This document shows positions 54,894 to 63,378 of a stretch of 64,000 nucleotides of DNA, one piece after another. The translations under genes were made by a program, and so were the position numbers. The notes beneath the pieces were generated by a model, which saw only the letters and a list, made by a program, of their open reading frames with translations, made no database searches and was not told the DNA's origin. Source of the stretch: Cognataquiflexum aquatile. GTDB taxonomy: Bacteria > Bacteroidota > Bacteroidia > Cytophagales > Cyclobacteriaceae. How positions within the stretch are numbered: the first letter of the stretch is position 1; each line of letters starts with the position of its first letter. The stretch covers positions 1,302,001-1,366,000 of the forward strand of contig NZ_QMIK01000001.1 of the NCBI RefSeq assembly GCF_003316845.1. The letters run 5' to 3'.

Positions 54894-56708
54894 TCATTTG
54901 TTGACTTTAAAGACATCAATAATCTCTCCCTCAAGATTGTACGTCCTTAGTTCCAGAGAATCCCCAATCACCTGAACGGTACAATAATGATGGCCTCGGA
55001 AGTTCTTGGCAGTAAACCAAGCACGGGTTGGGGCATTGTCCTCCAAGTTACCTCCCGCTCCTCCTGCCTGCACATAGACTGTCCCTTTTTCAGAATCGAC
55101 TTTGTCCCCTTTCAAAGGATGCGACCGCATATAAGTATGCAGATGTCCGAAGAAAACCATATCAACTTCATTGGCTTCAACCAGTGAAATCAAGTCTTTC
55201 AGTTGTGAATCACCCTGATTTCCGGGTTCCTTCCAGGTATTGCCATAATCATCCTCATCTGCAGAATAGGGTGCATGGTGCAGTACGACAAATTTCCACT
55301 TAGATCCACTTTTGGTAAGTTCATTTTCCAGCCAAACATATTGTTCTCCTCCTTTCTGAAGGTCTTTTCGGGGATTGCTGTTGAGCATAAAAAAGGAAGC
55401 GTCTCCGTAATCGAAACGGTAAAAGCCCTTTTCACCTGTATGCGGATGGTAATGTTTGTACCAATGAAGGTCTCCGTCCCCATTTCCCGGAACAGTTGCA
55501 ATAGGAATCCTCGCAGTTAAGGCACCAACTCCTTGAAAATATTCCATTGTCCACTCAAACTTGGAATCTTTCCATCCACCATCCGTCAGATCCCCCAAAT
55601 GGACCAAAAAATCCGGCCTTTCTTCCCAAAGTCGTTGGGCAACTTGGTTGTTGACCTGCGGTCTGCTTTCTGTATCACTGATGATTCCAAAAAGAAAAGG
55701 ATTGCCTTTTGGCTTCGCGGTTTGGAAAGATAGAACAGGAGTGGATAATTTCTCTCCGCTTTCAGATTCCAAGTCCAGCTTGTAAAAATAGGTCGTCCCG
55801 GATTTCAAATTTTCTAAAGTAATGGTTCTAATGAAGTCATTTCCTGAGTCAAAATTCTTAGACATTTCCAAGGGATGTTTTTCTCCATAGGTCAAGATGG
55901 CTTTGGAGGCCCGATCTGTTTCCCAAACCAATTTGGCAGAATTCTCACTGATGTCATTGAGATATGGGCCTGCCATGAGATGGAACTTGTCAGAATAGAG
56001 CTTTCCAGCACTGATTTGGTTTCCTATTTTCGAAAAAAGACCGGCTATTTCCTGTTCTGTGAGGTCTTGGTTGAATTTCACCGCTTTCTTAAGAATATCA
56101 TGGGCTTCCATGTAAGACTCCATATCCAAAAAAGATTTTAAGATCAACTGACTTCCTTCCAAAGTTTTGTCCAATTCCTTTTGCCAAACCATTTCTCCTT
56201 GTTCAAAAAGTGTAATGTTTTTCCCATCAAAGTTTAGCAAGTAATGATTCCAGTATTTTTTCCAGGGTTTGGAATTGGATCCTGATTCCTCCCAAATCCC
56301 ATTTTCCATCATGCCGGTAGTCACTTTTTTATCAAATACCGAAATAGCCAATCCCAATTCCTTCTCATTCCAAAATTCCCAGGAAATCCCAACCGGATTA
56401 TTGACATGGATGAGTAACAAAAACTCTAAAGCAAATGGCTTAGAAAAATCGACAGTATGGCTTTCAAATAGCTGAAAAATGGACGAAACCGGTTGATTCA
56501 GGCTGTTTGGTGAGTCAGAAAAACCTGCACTAAACTTTTGAAAATCTTTCAAATAAACGGTTTCATCAGTAGACTTTGTAGATGCATTTCTTGGTAGGTC
56601 ATACTGATTCCAAAACCAGAATTCTTGGGCAGGTTTTGGGATTGAATCAGAAGAATGAAGTGAAGCCTTTGGAAAGAGCAATGAAAAAAGGATCAGAAAA
56701 GTCAGCAT
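54894..56708 (-). CDS. Exported metallophosphoesterase with fibronectin-like domain
   Basis: A 604-aa protein with a Sec signal (MLTFLILFSLLFPKASL). It has an N-terminal lectin/LamG-like beta region (about 60-210), a purple-acid-phosphatase-type fibronectin domain (about 240-330; SAKLVWETDRASKAILTYGE) and a calcineurin-like domain from about 340. Metal motifs are Asp345 in GIISDTES, HLGDLTDGG, VPGNGDGD, VVLHHAPYS and FFGHLHTYMRSHP. Two positions differ from the norm: DTE instead of DxH/DxG and GNGD instead of GNHE/D. Activity is therefore not assured. It is convergent with the aminophosphonate operon, and its role in phosphorus supply is inferred from position. Confidence 0.85.
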   Translation of the reverse strand: MLTFLILFSLLFPKASLHSSDSIPKPAQEFWFWNQYDLPRNASTKSTDETVYLKDFQKFSAGFSDSPNSLNQPVSSIFQLFESHTVDFSKPFALEFLLLIHVNNPVGISWEFWNEKELGLAISVFDKKVTTGMMENGIWEESGSNSKPWKKYWNHYLLNFDGKNITLFEQGEMVWQKELDKTLEGSQLILKSFLDMESYMEAHDILKKAVKFNQDLTEQEIAGLFSKIGNQISAGKLYSDKFHLMAGPYLNDISENSAKLVWETDRASKAILTYGEKHPLEMSKNFDSGNDFIRTITLENLKSGTTYFYKLDLESESGEKLSTPVLSFQTAKPKGNPFLFGIISDTESRPQVNNQVAQRLWEERPDFLVHLGDLTDGGWKDSKFEWTMEYFQGVGALTARIPIATVPGNGDGDLHWYKHYHPHTGEKGFYRFDYGDASFFMLNSNPRKDLQKGGEQYVWLENELTKSGSKWKFVVLHHAPYSADEDDYGNTWKEPGNQGDSQLKDLISLVEANEVDMVFFGHLHTYMRSHPLKGDKVDSEKGTVYVQAGGAGGNLEDNAPTRAWFTAKNFRGHHYCTVQVIGDSLELRTYNLEGEIIDVFKVNK

Positions 56709-56801
56709 TGGAACAGGAATTTTTGTTTACCAATACTAAACAGAAGAAAAATAAAAGAGATGAAGGGGCTGTTAAGAAACTGCTATAAAATCATCAACAT
56801 A

Positions 56802-56845
56802 AAAGCCACCGCCAAAAAGGATTGATACTTTTCAGCGGTGGCTTT
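56802..56845 (-). terminator. Terminator of the SIMPL-domain gene
   Basis: AAAGCCACCGC and GCGGTGGCTTT form an 11-bp stem with a 22-base loop, starting about 30 bases past the stop of the - strand gene at 56877. On - it ends in TTTTATG. Confidence 0.8.
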
Positions 56846-56876
56846 CACTTTTTGATATTCTTACTTTTTCTTATTT

Positions 56877-57587
56877 CTACTTTGAAAAAGAAAAAGAAAC
56901 CATCACCCTGTCATTGAGCTTTTGCTCCTCAAGACTGAAAGTAGGTTCTTGGTATGATTCACTAATGTCCATGGCCATCATGGCTTTGGCATTGCGCATG
57001 ACAGGCATGTAGTTGTTATTCCCCGAGGTATAGGTGACATTATGGACTTGGAGTTTTGATAGCCCCATCGCTTTTGCAATTACCTCTGCCTTGGATGTGG
57101 CATCAGCAATGGCGAGTTCGAGCAATTTGGAAGCAGATGATTTCCTCAACGCGTCCGAAACCTGAAATTGCACTGTGTAGGTCATATCTGTCGTTTGATG
57201 CAATGCTTCGGTGATTTTTACCAAATTCTGTTCTGCGATTTTCACCCTGACTTTGATTGTTTGGGCAGCAACGTAGCCACTGTCTTTGGAAGAGTTGTTG
57301 GAATAAACCCTGTTGACATTGACAAAATAATTGTCCACGGTAAAAGTGTATCCGCTTACCCTGGTTTTTTTGAGGGCATCCTCAATTGATTTTGTCTTCT
57401 TGTTCAGTGCATTGGTAGCATCTGAAACTTTCAGTGCTTTTTCTGAGAGGTTGATAAACATCAACGCTTCATCCGGCATAATGCTGAGTTCGCTTGTTCC
57501 TTCGACCTGAATGAGTGGAATGTTTTCCTGCGCAAAGGCAGATCCAAACAGGAATAAAAACGGCAATGCAAATAGTAGTTTTTTCAT
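56877..57587 (-). CDS. SIMPL (DUF541) domain periplasmic protein
   Basis: A 236-aa exported protein (signal MKKLLFALPFLFLFGSAFAQ). The body is a SIMPL/DUF541 domain: IQVEGTSELSIMPDEALMFI at the start, the middle KVRVKIAEQNLVKITEALHQ, and AIADATSKAEVIAKAMGLSK near the C-terminal end, which is the family's most recognisable stretch. Its biochemical function is unknown; relatives are oxidative-stress or membrane-associated oligomers. It stands alone, with its own terminator downstream, and follows the aromatic operon without being part of it. Confidence 0.88.
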   Translation of the reverse strand: MKKLLFALPFLFLFGSAFAQENIPLIQVEGTSELSIMPDEALMFINLSEKALKVSDATNALNKKTKSIEDALKKTRVSGYTFTVDNYFVNVNRVYSNNSSKDSGYVAAQTIKVRVKIAEQNLVKITEALHQTTDMTYTVQFQVSDALRKSSASKLLELAIADATSKAEVIAKAMGLSKLQVHNVTYTSGNNNYMPVMRNAKAMMAMDISESYQEPTFSLEEQKLNDRVMVSFSFSK

Positions 57588-57667
57588 AATATTGGTTTTT
57601 AAGTCTTGTACGGAGGGTTCAAAATTTCGGCCAGTTTTTTCCTGTAATCAATAATCAGAAAAAACGG

Positions 57668-57712
57668 TTGGCAGTGGAGACTGCAAACTGAGACTGAATA
57701 CTGCAAACTTAA
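57668..57712. repeat. ACTGCAAACTGAGACTG word repeat
   Basis: GGCAGTGGAGACTGCAAACT, then GAGACTGAATACTGCAAACT: two near-copies directly downstream of the tyrA stop. The GGCAGTGGAGAC word resembles the hairpin loops at 24920-25047. Confidence 0.6.
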
Positions 57713-58561
57713 TTATTTTCCCAAATCCAGGATATCCTTGATTTTGTTGGTTTTTTCCATTTCGTGGTACAATCCTTCGTAGTCATCTGCAATGATTTTA
57801 TCACGAAATTTGGAAAGGTTGGATATGTACAAGCTCATCGCCTCAAGGATGTTTTTCTTGTTTTCCTGCATGATGGGTGCCCACATTCCCGGCGAACTTT
57901 TGGCCAACCTGACCGTCGACGCAAAACCACTTCCCGCCATGTCAAAAATGTTTTTTTCATCTTCCATTTTATCCAAGACGGTCTTGCCCAACATAAACGA
58001 AGTGATGTGCGACAGGTGGGAAACGAAAGCGAGATGTTTGTCATGCTCTTCAGGATCCATGAAGCGCAGCTTCATATTCAGCGCTTCCAATACCTCATAG
58101 GCTTTGGCTTTCAAGTGGATGTCTGTCTTTTCCATTTCGCAAATGATAAAAACTTTCCTATCCAACAAATCTGCTTTGGCGGCTTTTGGACCTGAATATT
58201 CTGTTCCTGCGATCGGGTGGCCTGCCAGGTAATGATCTCTTTTGGGATGTTCTGATACCGCCTGGCAAAGCAATTCTTTGGTTGATCCAAAATCCATCAC
58301 CAAAGTTTCGTGAGAGATCTCATCAAGAGTTTTGACCAGCAATTCAGATAAGGTATTTGCAGGAGTTGCCAAAACGATGATATCTGTGTCCGCATCGGCC
58401 TTTTCTTTGACCTCATCAATGATCCCCAAAGTCAGGGCATCCTGGAGGTTTTGTGGATTGGAATCAAATCCTGTAAAATGGATTTCCGGCTTTACCTGCT
58501 TCAATGCCAGGGAAAATGACCCTCCCAAAAGACCCAAACCGATGATGTGAATTTTTTTCAT
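57713..58561 (-). CDS. tyrA: Prephenate dehydrogenase
   Basis: Oxidative decarboxylation of prephenate to 4-hydroxyphenylpyruvate, on the way to tyrosine. The 282-aa protein has the Rossmann motif IHIIGLGLLGGSFSLALK at the N-terminus, GHPIAGTEYSGPKAAKADLL and FVSHLSHITSFMLG of the active site, then a helical dimerisation domain. There is no C-terminal ACT domain, so direct tyrosine feedback by that route is unlikely. It is the last gene of the aromatic operon, 27 bases after the aminotransferase. Confidence 0.93.
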   Translation of the reverse strand: MKKIHIIGLGLLGGSFSLALKQVKPEIHFTGFDSNPQNLQDALTLGIIDEVKEKADADTDIIVLATPANTLSELLVKTLDEISHETLVMDFGSTKELLCQAVSEHPKRDHYLAGHPIAGTEYSGPKAAKADLLDRKVFIICEMEKTDIHLKAKAYEVLEALNMKLRFMDPEEHDKHLAFVSHLSHITSFMLGKTVLDKMEDEKNIFDMAGSGFASTVRLAKSSPGMWAPIMQENKKNILEAMSLYISNLSKFRDKIIADDYEGLYHEMEKTNKIKDILDLGK

Positions 58562-58588
58562 TGTTGATAATGTATGTGGGTGATGTGT

Positions 58589-59734
58589 TTATGATAATCG
58601 ATTTATTGCTTCTTTGATGGATTCCTCTTTGACACAAAGTGAAAATCTTATGAAACCTTCCCCTTGTGTTCCGAAAATATGTCCGGGTGTAAGAAAAATA
58701 GATTTGTTGTAAAGTAGGTTATCTACCAATTCATCAGATGTTTTTCCCTGAGGCAATTTAGCCCATACAAACATGCCTGCTGTGTCCTTTTCAAATTCCA
58801 AACCCAATTTTTCTGCCAATTCCCAAATCAGTTTTCTTCTTTTGGAATAAATTTCATTCAGTCCTCCATACCAATCCTTTCCCAATGACATGGCTGCAAT
58901 GGCACCTTGTTGGATTCCGAGAAACATTCCTGAATCCATATTGCTTTTGACTTTGGTGATGGCAGAGATCCATTCTGGTTTACCTGCTACAAAACCAACC
59001 CGCCAACCGGCCATATTGGAGGTCTTGCTTAGGGAATTGAGTTCCAAAGCTACTTCTTTGGCTCCTCCAATCTGGAAAATACTTTTTGGATTATCCTCCA
59101 AAACAAAGCTGTAGGGATTGTCATTGACGATGATGATGTGATGCTTTCTCCCAAATGCAATCAGCTTTTCAAAAACCTTCAAATCAGCCTTTGCGCCTGT
59201 AGGCATATGCGGATAATTGACCCACATGAGTTTGACTTTGCCTAAGTCCATTTTTTCAAGTTCATCAAAATCAGGATACCAACCATTTTCTGATTTTAAG
59301 TCATAATAAACCGGTTCCGCCAAAAGCAATTTGGTCACAGAAGTGTAAGTTGGGTAACCGGGATTTGGTACCAAAACCTGATCTCCCTCGTCCAAAAAAG
59401 TCATGGAAATGTGCATGATTCCTTCCTTTGAACCCAATAGGGGCAATATTTCCGTATCGGCTAATAAGTTTACCCCATAATGACTTTGGTAAAAATCAGC
59501 GTAGGCGATTCTCAAAGCTGGAATTCCCTGATAGCCTTGGTAGCCGTGGCTCGTTGGCAACAAAGAAGACTGGTGCAGAGCCTCTACGACAGAAGGATGA
59601 GGCGGCAGGTCCGGACTTCCAATTCCCATGTTGATGATTGGCTTTCCTTCCTCCCGCAGTCGGTTGACCTCTTTGAGTTTTTGGGAAAAATAATATTCCT
59701 GAATGCTATCTGTCCGTTTGGAAAATCCCTTCAT
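58589..59734 (-). CDS. Class I/II aminotransferase of the aromatic operon
   Basis: PLP-dependent aminotransferase of 381 aa, probably making phenylalanine and tyrosine from phenylpyruvate and hydroxyphenylpyruvate. The PLP Lys is in NSLSKTSNMAGWRVGFVAG. GLPTS-type segments such as GIGSPDLPPHPSVVEAL, the Asn/Tyr cofactor pockets (WVNYPHMPTG, VNDNPYSFVL) and the Arg of GFIRFSLCVK are present. The sequence resembles the LL-diaminopimelate/aspartate branch, so dual use is possible. It starts 1 base before the end of pheA (a single-base gap). Confidence 0.88.
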   Translation of the reverse strand: MKGFSKRTDSIQEYYFSQKLKEVNRLREEGKPIINMGIGSPDLPPHPSVVEALHQSSLLPTSHGYQGYQGIPALRIAYADFYQSHYGVNLLADTEILPLLGSKEGIMHISMTFLDEGDQVLVPNPGYPTYTSVTKLLLAEPVYYDLKSENGWYPDFDELEKMDLGKVKLMWVNYPHMPTGAKADLKVFEKLIAFGRKHHIIIVNDNPYSFVLEDNPKSIFQIGGAKEVALELNSLSKTSNMAGWRVGFVAGKPEWISAITKVKSNMDSGMFLGIQQGAIAAMSLGKDWYGGLNEIYSKRRKLIWELAEKLGLEFEKDTAGMFVWAKLPQGKTSDELVDNLLYNKSIFLTPGHIFGTQGEGFIRFSLCVKEESIKEAINRLS

Positions 59735-59735
59735 C

Positions 59736-60551
59736 TTATTTCCTGCTTACATATTCACCAAAAATCTTCACTTCTCCCCCATTTTGATTGACTGCGTCGA
59801 TGGCCTTCAGGTATTTGGCGTAGTCGTCAAATTGTGCATCAATGAAAAACGCATAGTGCCAGGGATTTTCTATAACCGGAATGGATTGGATTTTACTCAA
59901 GTCAAGGTCATTTTCACTGAGCAAAGTCAGGAGCTTGGCAAGACTTCCCTTTTCATTTCTGATTGTGATTTTGAATGAGGCTTTATTGGGTTTTTCAGTT
60001 TGCTGCGGTTTGTCTTTTTGCAGGAGTATGAAACGGGTAAAATTGTTTTTGATCGTCTGAATGTCATCGGCTAGGATTTCCAAACCATAGATTTCTGCGG
60101 CTGTCGAGCTTGCAATTGCACCCAAGCCTTTTATTTTTTCATCCGAAATCCGCTTTGCAACAGTAGCCGTATCCACATCATCGATCAATTTGATGTCAGG
60201 ATAATACTCAAAAAAGCGCTTGCACTGAAGTAAAGCCATAGGATGGGATTTTACCTCCTTGATATCAGTAATTTTTTGCCCCGGCAAAACCATGAGGTTG
60301 TGGGAAATCGGCAGGTAGTATTCTTCAAAAATATGTAATTCATGCCTGTCGATCAGGTCATAATTTGGGAGAATTGCACCTGCAATGGAGTTCTCGATCG
60401 CCATGACACCGTAAGGAACATCTCCTCTTTGCACCGCCTTGGCCACTTCCTCAAAAGTCCTGAAACCCTCGATTTCAGTATCCGCCCCAAAATAATTGAG
60501 CGCAACCTGATGGTGAAAAGAACCGGGAATACCTTGAATGGCGACTTTCAT
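59736..60551 (-). CDS. pheA: Prephenate dehydratase
   Basis: Converts prephenate to phenylpyruvate. The 271-aa monofunctional enzyme starts VAIQGIPGSFHHQVALNYFG and has GVMAIENSIAGAILPNYDLI, NNFTRFILL (the catalytic Thr-Arg-Phe) and a C-terminal ACT domain (about 195-270). In the ACT domain the usual ESRP Phe-binding motif reads QSIP, so feedback inhibition by phenylalanine may differ. Chorismate mutase is encoded elsewhere in the operon as a fusion to DAHP synthase. Gap to the aminotransferase is 1 base. Confidence 0.94.
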   Translation of the reverse strand: MKVAIQGIPGSFHHQVALNYFGADTEIEGFRTFEEVAKAVQRGDVPYGVMAIENSIAGAILPNYDLIDRHELHIFEEYYLPISHNLMVLPGQKITDIKEVKSHPMALLQCKRFFEYYPDIKLIDDVDTATVAKRISDEKIKGLGAIASSTAAEIYGLEILADDIQTIKNNFTRFILLQKDKPQQTEKPNKASFKITIRNEKGSLAKLLTLLSENDLDLSKIQSIPVIENPWHYAFFIDAQFDDYAKYLKAIDAVNQNGGEVKIFGEYVSRK

Positions 60552-60554
60552 AAG

Positions 60555-60923
60555 CTATTTTTTGAAAATAAAATAAACCGCAAGCACTAAAAACCCAAAT
60601 CCGATAAGATGATTTAGTTTGATGGTTTCATTCTTGAAAAATACCAAAGTGAAAATCATAAATACCACCAAAGTGATAACTTCCTGAAGCACTTTCAATT
60701 CTACCAAAGAAAAAGGCCCTCCGTTTTCTTTGAACCCTATCCTATTGGCAGGAACCTGAAATATGTATTCAAAGAAAGCGATTCCCCAACTGATCAAAAC
60801 GATCGAGATCAACCCAAGATTTTCAAACCACTTCAAGTCTTTGAACTTCAGGTGTCCATACCAGGCCATGGTCATAAAGGTATTGGAAAGGATCAAAAGA
60901 AGGATGGTATAGGTGCCTTTCAT
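60555..60923 (-). CDS. DMT-type small membrane protein (DUF486)
   Basis: A 122-aa protein with four hydrophobic segments (YTILLLILSNTFMTMAWYGH first, LVLAVYFIF last) that fits the DUF486 group of the drug/metabolite transporter superfamily. YIFQVPANRIG is the recognisable family motif. Function is unknown. It is wedged between aroA and pheA (3 bases before the latter), so it is co-expressed with aromatic synthesis genes. Confidence 0.85.
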   Translation of the reverse strand: MKGTYTILLLILSNTFMTMAWYGHLKFKDLKWFENLGLISIVLISWGIAFFEYIFQVPANRIGFKENGGPFSLVELKVLQEVITLVVFMIFTLVFFKNETIKLNHLIGFGFLVLAVYFIFKK

Positions 60924-60926
60924 TAT

Positions 60927-61010
60927 TTAGACAGGAGATTTGAGACGTGAGACGTGTGATTGGAGATGGAAGATCAAAGTCTTGTGTCTTGTGCCTTGTG
61001 TCTTGCATCT
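60927..61010. repeat. GACGTGAGACG and GTCTTGTGCCTTGTG word repeats overlapping aroA 3' end
   Basis: A run of GAGACGTGAGACGTG words (60938-60955) followed by a CTTGTGTCTTGTGCCTTGTG run (60981-61005). The latter half lies inside the aroA reading frame and encodes its last residues. The same word style is seen in other intergenic repeats in this window. Confidence 0.65.
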
Positions 61011-62221
61011 ATCAAAGAAACGTGTTTCCAAAAACTCGGATACGATTTATTGACCACTGAAGGATCTTCGATAATCACCTTCGTTTTGGTCATCAGCGGC
61101 ATAAATGCCATGGCCATCCTGTGGTCATCATAGGTGTGGATATGGACCTCATGGGGCATTGTCACGGAAGGAATCAAGGTAAACACTTCATTTTCTCCTT
61201 CTTTGAGTTGGGCATTGAACTTCCCCAATTCTTGCTGCAAAGCATAAATCCTGTCAGTTTCCTTGATCCTCAAACTTTCCAATCCTGTAAATTTTGTCTT
61301 TTGACCAATGATCGCACAAGTCACAGCTACTGTCTGTGCAAGATCCGGGCAATGTGTAAAATCCCAGGAATCAAGTCCTTTGACAGGTTGTTTGGTGAGT
61401 TTGACCCCACCATTTTGAAATTCACTTTTGACACCTAGCCTGTCCATGATGTCCACGATTTTGGAATCTCCCTGAAGGCTGTTTTCTTTCAGGCCTTCCA
61501 AAAAGAGCTCCCCTTCATCGGCACAAGCCAATAAACTGAACCAATAACTTGCTCCCGACCAATCACTTTCGACATTGAATTGGGTAGGTTGATAAGCTTG
61601 ATGGGAAACTTTGATGAAATTTCCTTCCCAAGTATACTTTATACCAAAAGCAGCCATGAGTTCAAGGGTCATTTCGATATATGTCCTCGATCCGATTTTT
61701 CCTGTCAGTTCCAATTCGAGTCCCATAGGAAGCACCGGCGCAATCATCAACAGTGCTGAAATGTATTGGGAACTGACGTCTCCCCGGATTGTGATTTTAT
61801 TTGTTTTTTGTTCTTTCAGGCCATGAATGGCCAAGGGTGGAAAACCTTCCTTATTCATGTAATGGATTTCAGCACCTATTTCTCTCAGCGCATCCACTAA
61901 TATCCCTATCGGCCTTTCACACATACGGGGCGTTCCGGTCATGACCTTATTTTGATTGGTTGCAGCAGCAAAAGCAGTCAAAAACCGCATGGTCGTACCG
62001 GCATCCAAAACATCAAAGATTGCAGGATTTTCTCCAAGCAACCTGATCATGGTCTGGGTATCACGCGCTTCGGCAAGGTTGCTCAGTTTGTTCTCACCTT
62101 CTGTAAGCGCATCGATGACCAATGCCCTGTTGCTTTCACTTTTGGAAGATGGAAGCGGGATGACTGTAGGTTGAAAAGCACTAATCTGGCTTAGAAATAA
62201 AGTTTCCAAGGTTGGATTCAT
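60974..62221 (-). CDS. aroA: 3-phosphoshikimate 1-carboxyvinyltransferase (EPSP synthase)
   Basis: Joins shikimate-3-phosphate and phosphoenolpyruvate in the shikimate pathway. The 415-aa protein has PLPSSKSESNRALVIDALTE, LDAGTTMRFLTAF, RMCERPIGILVDAL, RGDVSSQYISALLM and IKETDRIYAL. The first PEP-site motif is AGTTMRF where E. coli has AGTAMRP, so two residues near the glyphosate site differ. The final about 10 residues (ARHKAQDTRL) are encoded by a short-word repeat and look like an added tail. It overlaps aroB by 4 bases (ATGA). Confidence 0.95.
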   Translation of the reverse strand: MNPTLETLFLSQISAFQPTVIPLPSSKSESNRALVIDALTEGENKLSNLAEARDTQTMIRLLGENPAIFDVLDAGTTMRFLTAFAAATNQNKVMTGTPRMCERPIGILVDALREIGAEIHYMNKEGFPPLAIHGLKEQKTNKITIRGDVSSQYISALLMIAPVLPMGLELELTGKIGSRTYIEMTLELMAAFGIKYTWEGNFIKVSHQAYQPTQFNVESDWSGASYWFSLLACADEGELFLEGLKENSLQGDSKIVDIMDRLGVKSEFQNGGVKLTKQPVKGLDSWDFTHCPDLAQTVAVTCAIIGQKTKFTGLESLRIKETDRIYALQQELGKFNAQLKEGENEVFTLIPSVTMPHEVHIHTYDDHRMAMAFMPLMTKTKVIIEDPSVVNKSYPSFWKHVSLIDARHKAQDTRL

Positions 62222-63276
62222 TGGTTTAATGGAACTTGTGAAGTTAATGATTGGTAAAATGAGATGGCTTCTTTGATTTCTTCGGCTGTTCCTTTGATGT
62301 TGTAATCACAATTGCCGATTCTTCTCAAAAGTGAAAAGTTTACCGTTGATCCTTCATTCTTTTTATCCTGACTGCACAATTTGATAATATCATCGATATC
62401 AGCTTCGGAAAACTGAAAAACCCCGTAAATTTCAGTCAAGGCATCAGTAATGTTTTGGAGATCTTCTTTTGGCAATCCTGATTTTTTATGGGAAAGAAAA
62501 GCTTCGCAAACCATCCCTACCGCAATGGCTTCACCATGCAGCAAATGCTTATCGGTATTGAGGTAAAAAGACTCGAAAGCATGGCCGATAGTATGTCCAA
62601 AATTCAAAATTTTCCGCAATCCAGCTTCTTTAGGGTCTTTTTCTACCACTTCCCTTTTGATCTGAACAGACTTTTCAATGATCTCCCTCCAATTTTGCTT
62701 TTCCCAATCTGCGATTTTGAGGCAAGAAAAGTAATTGGCATTTTGGATCAAGCCGTGCTTCAAAACCTCAGCGTAACCCGACCGGAGTTCTTCATGAGGA
62801 AGGGTTTGGAGAAAAATTTCAGAAATCAAAACGAGTTCTGGTTGGGTAAATACGCCTATGTGGTTTTTGAAACCATTGAAATCAATCCCCAATTTTCCAC
62901 CCACACTGGCATCCACCTGAGAGAGCAAAGTTGTCGGAATATTGATGAATCGGATTCCTCTTTTGTAAGTTGCCGCACAAAAACCTCCCATGTCCCCGGT
63001 CACGCCTCCACCAAGATTGATGATCAATGCTTTTCTGTCAAAGCCTTCATCAGTCATCCATTGCCATATTTGGGTACAGGTGTTGAGGTTTTTATTGGCT
63101 TCGCCGGCAGGAAAAGAAAAATGTTTATGGCCTTCCGGCAAAAGCTTCTCGATAATCGGATAACAGAATTTTGAAGTATTTGAATCTGAGATCACTCCCA
63201 ATTGGGAATAGCCCAATTGGTTCAGGTATTTACTCAAATCAAAAGAGATATTATTTGAAAATATTACTGACTCCAA
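62218..63276 (-). CDS. aroB: 3-dehydroquinate synthase
   Basis: Second shikimate-pathway enzyme; NAD- and metal-dependent cyclisation of DAHP. Family blocks are complete: LGGGVTGDMGGFCAATYKRG, IPTTLLSQVDASVGGKLGID, HGLIQNANYF, FGHTIGHAFES and HGEAIAVGMV; 352 aa is normal. The start is a TTG (complement of 63274-63276): an in-frame stop lies just upstream and the first ATG is far inside the conserved domain. It overlaps aroA by 4 bases. A nested hairpin precedes it at 63320-63377. Confidence 0.94.
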   Translation of the reverse strand: MESVIFSNNISFDLSKYLNQLGYSQLGVISDSNTSKFCYPIIEKLLPEGHKHFSFPAGEANKNLNTCTQIWQWMTDEGFDRKALIINLGGGVTGDMGGFCAATYKRGIRFINIPTTLLSQVDASVGGKLGIDFNGFKNHIGVFTQPELVLISEIFLQTLPHEELRSGYAEVLKHGLIQNANYFSCLKIADWEKQNWREIIEKSVQIKREVVEKDPKEAGLRKILNFGHTIGHAFESFYLNTDKHLLHGEAIAVGMVCEAFLSHKKSGLPKEDLQNITDALTEIYGVFQFSEADIDDIIKLCSQDKKNEGSTVNFSLLRRIGNCDYNIKGTAEEIKEAISFYQSLTSQVPLNQ

Positions 63277-63319
63277 AATATTGGGGATTTAAGGTATAAA
63301 TAGAAAATCTATTTTGGGA

Positions 63320-63377
63320 GGTAAGAAGTGAGAGGTAAGAGGTGAGGACAGATACCTCTTACCTTTTACTTCTTACC
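63320..63377. repeat. Nested palindrome between DAHP synthase and aroB genes
   Basis: Outer arms GGTAAGAAGT/ACTTCTTACC (63320-63329 and 63368-63377) and inner arms GGTAAGAGGT/ACCTCTTACC (63334-63343 and 63354-63363), both perfect 10-mers, form one long stem. It begins 1 base after the DAHP synthase/chorismate mutase stop. No T run, so it is probably an mRNA-processing or stability element and not a full terminator. Confidence 0.75.
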
Positions 63378-63378
63378 T

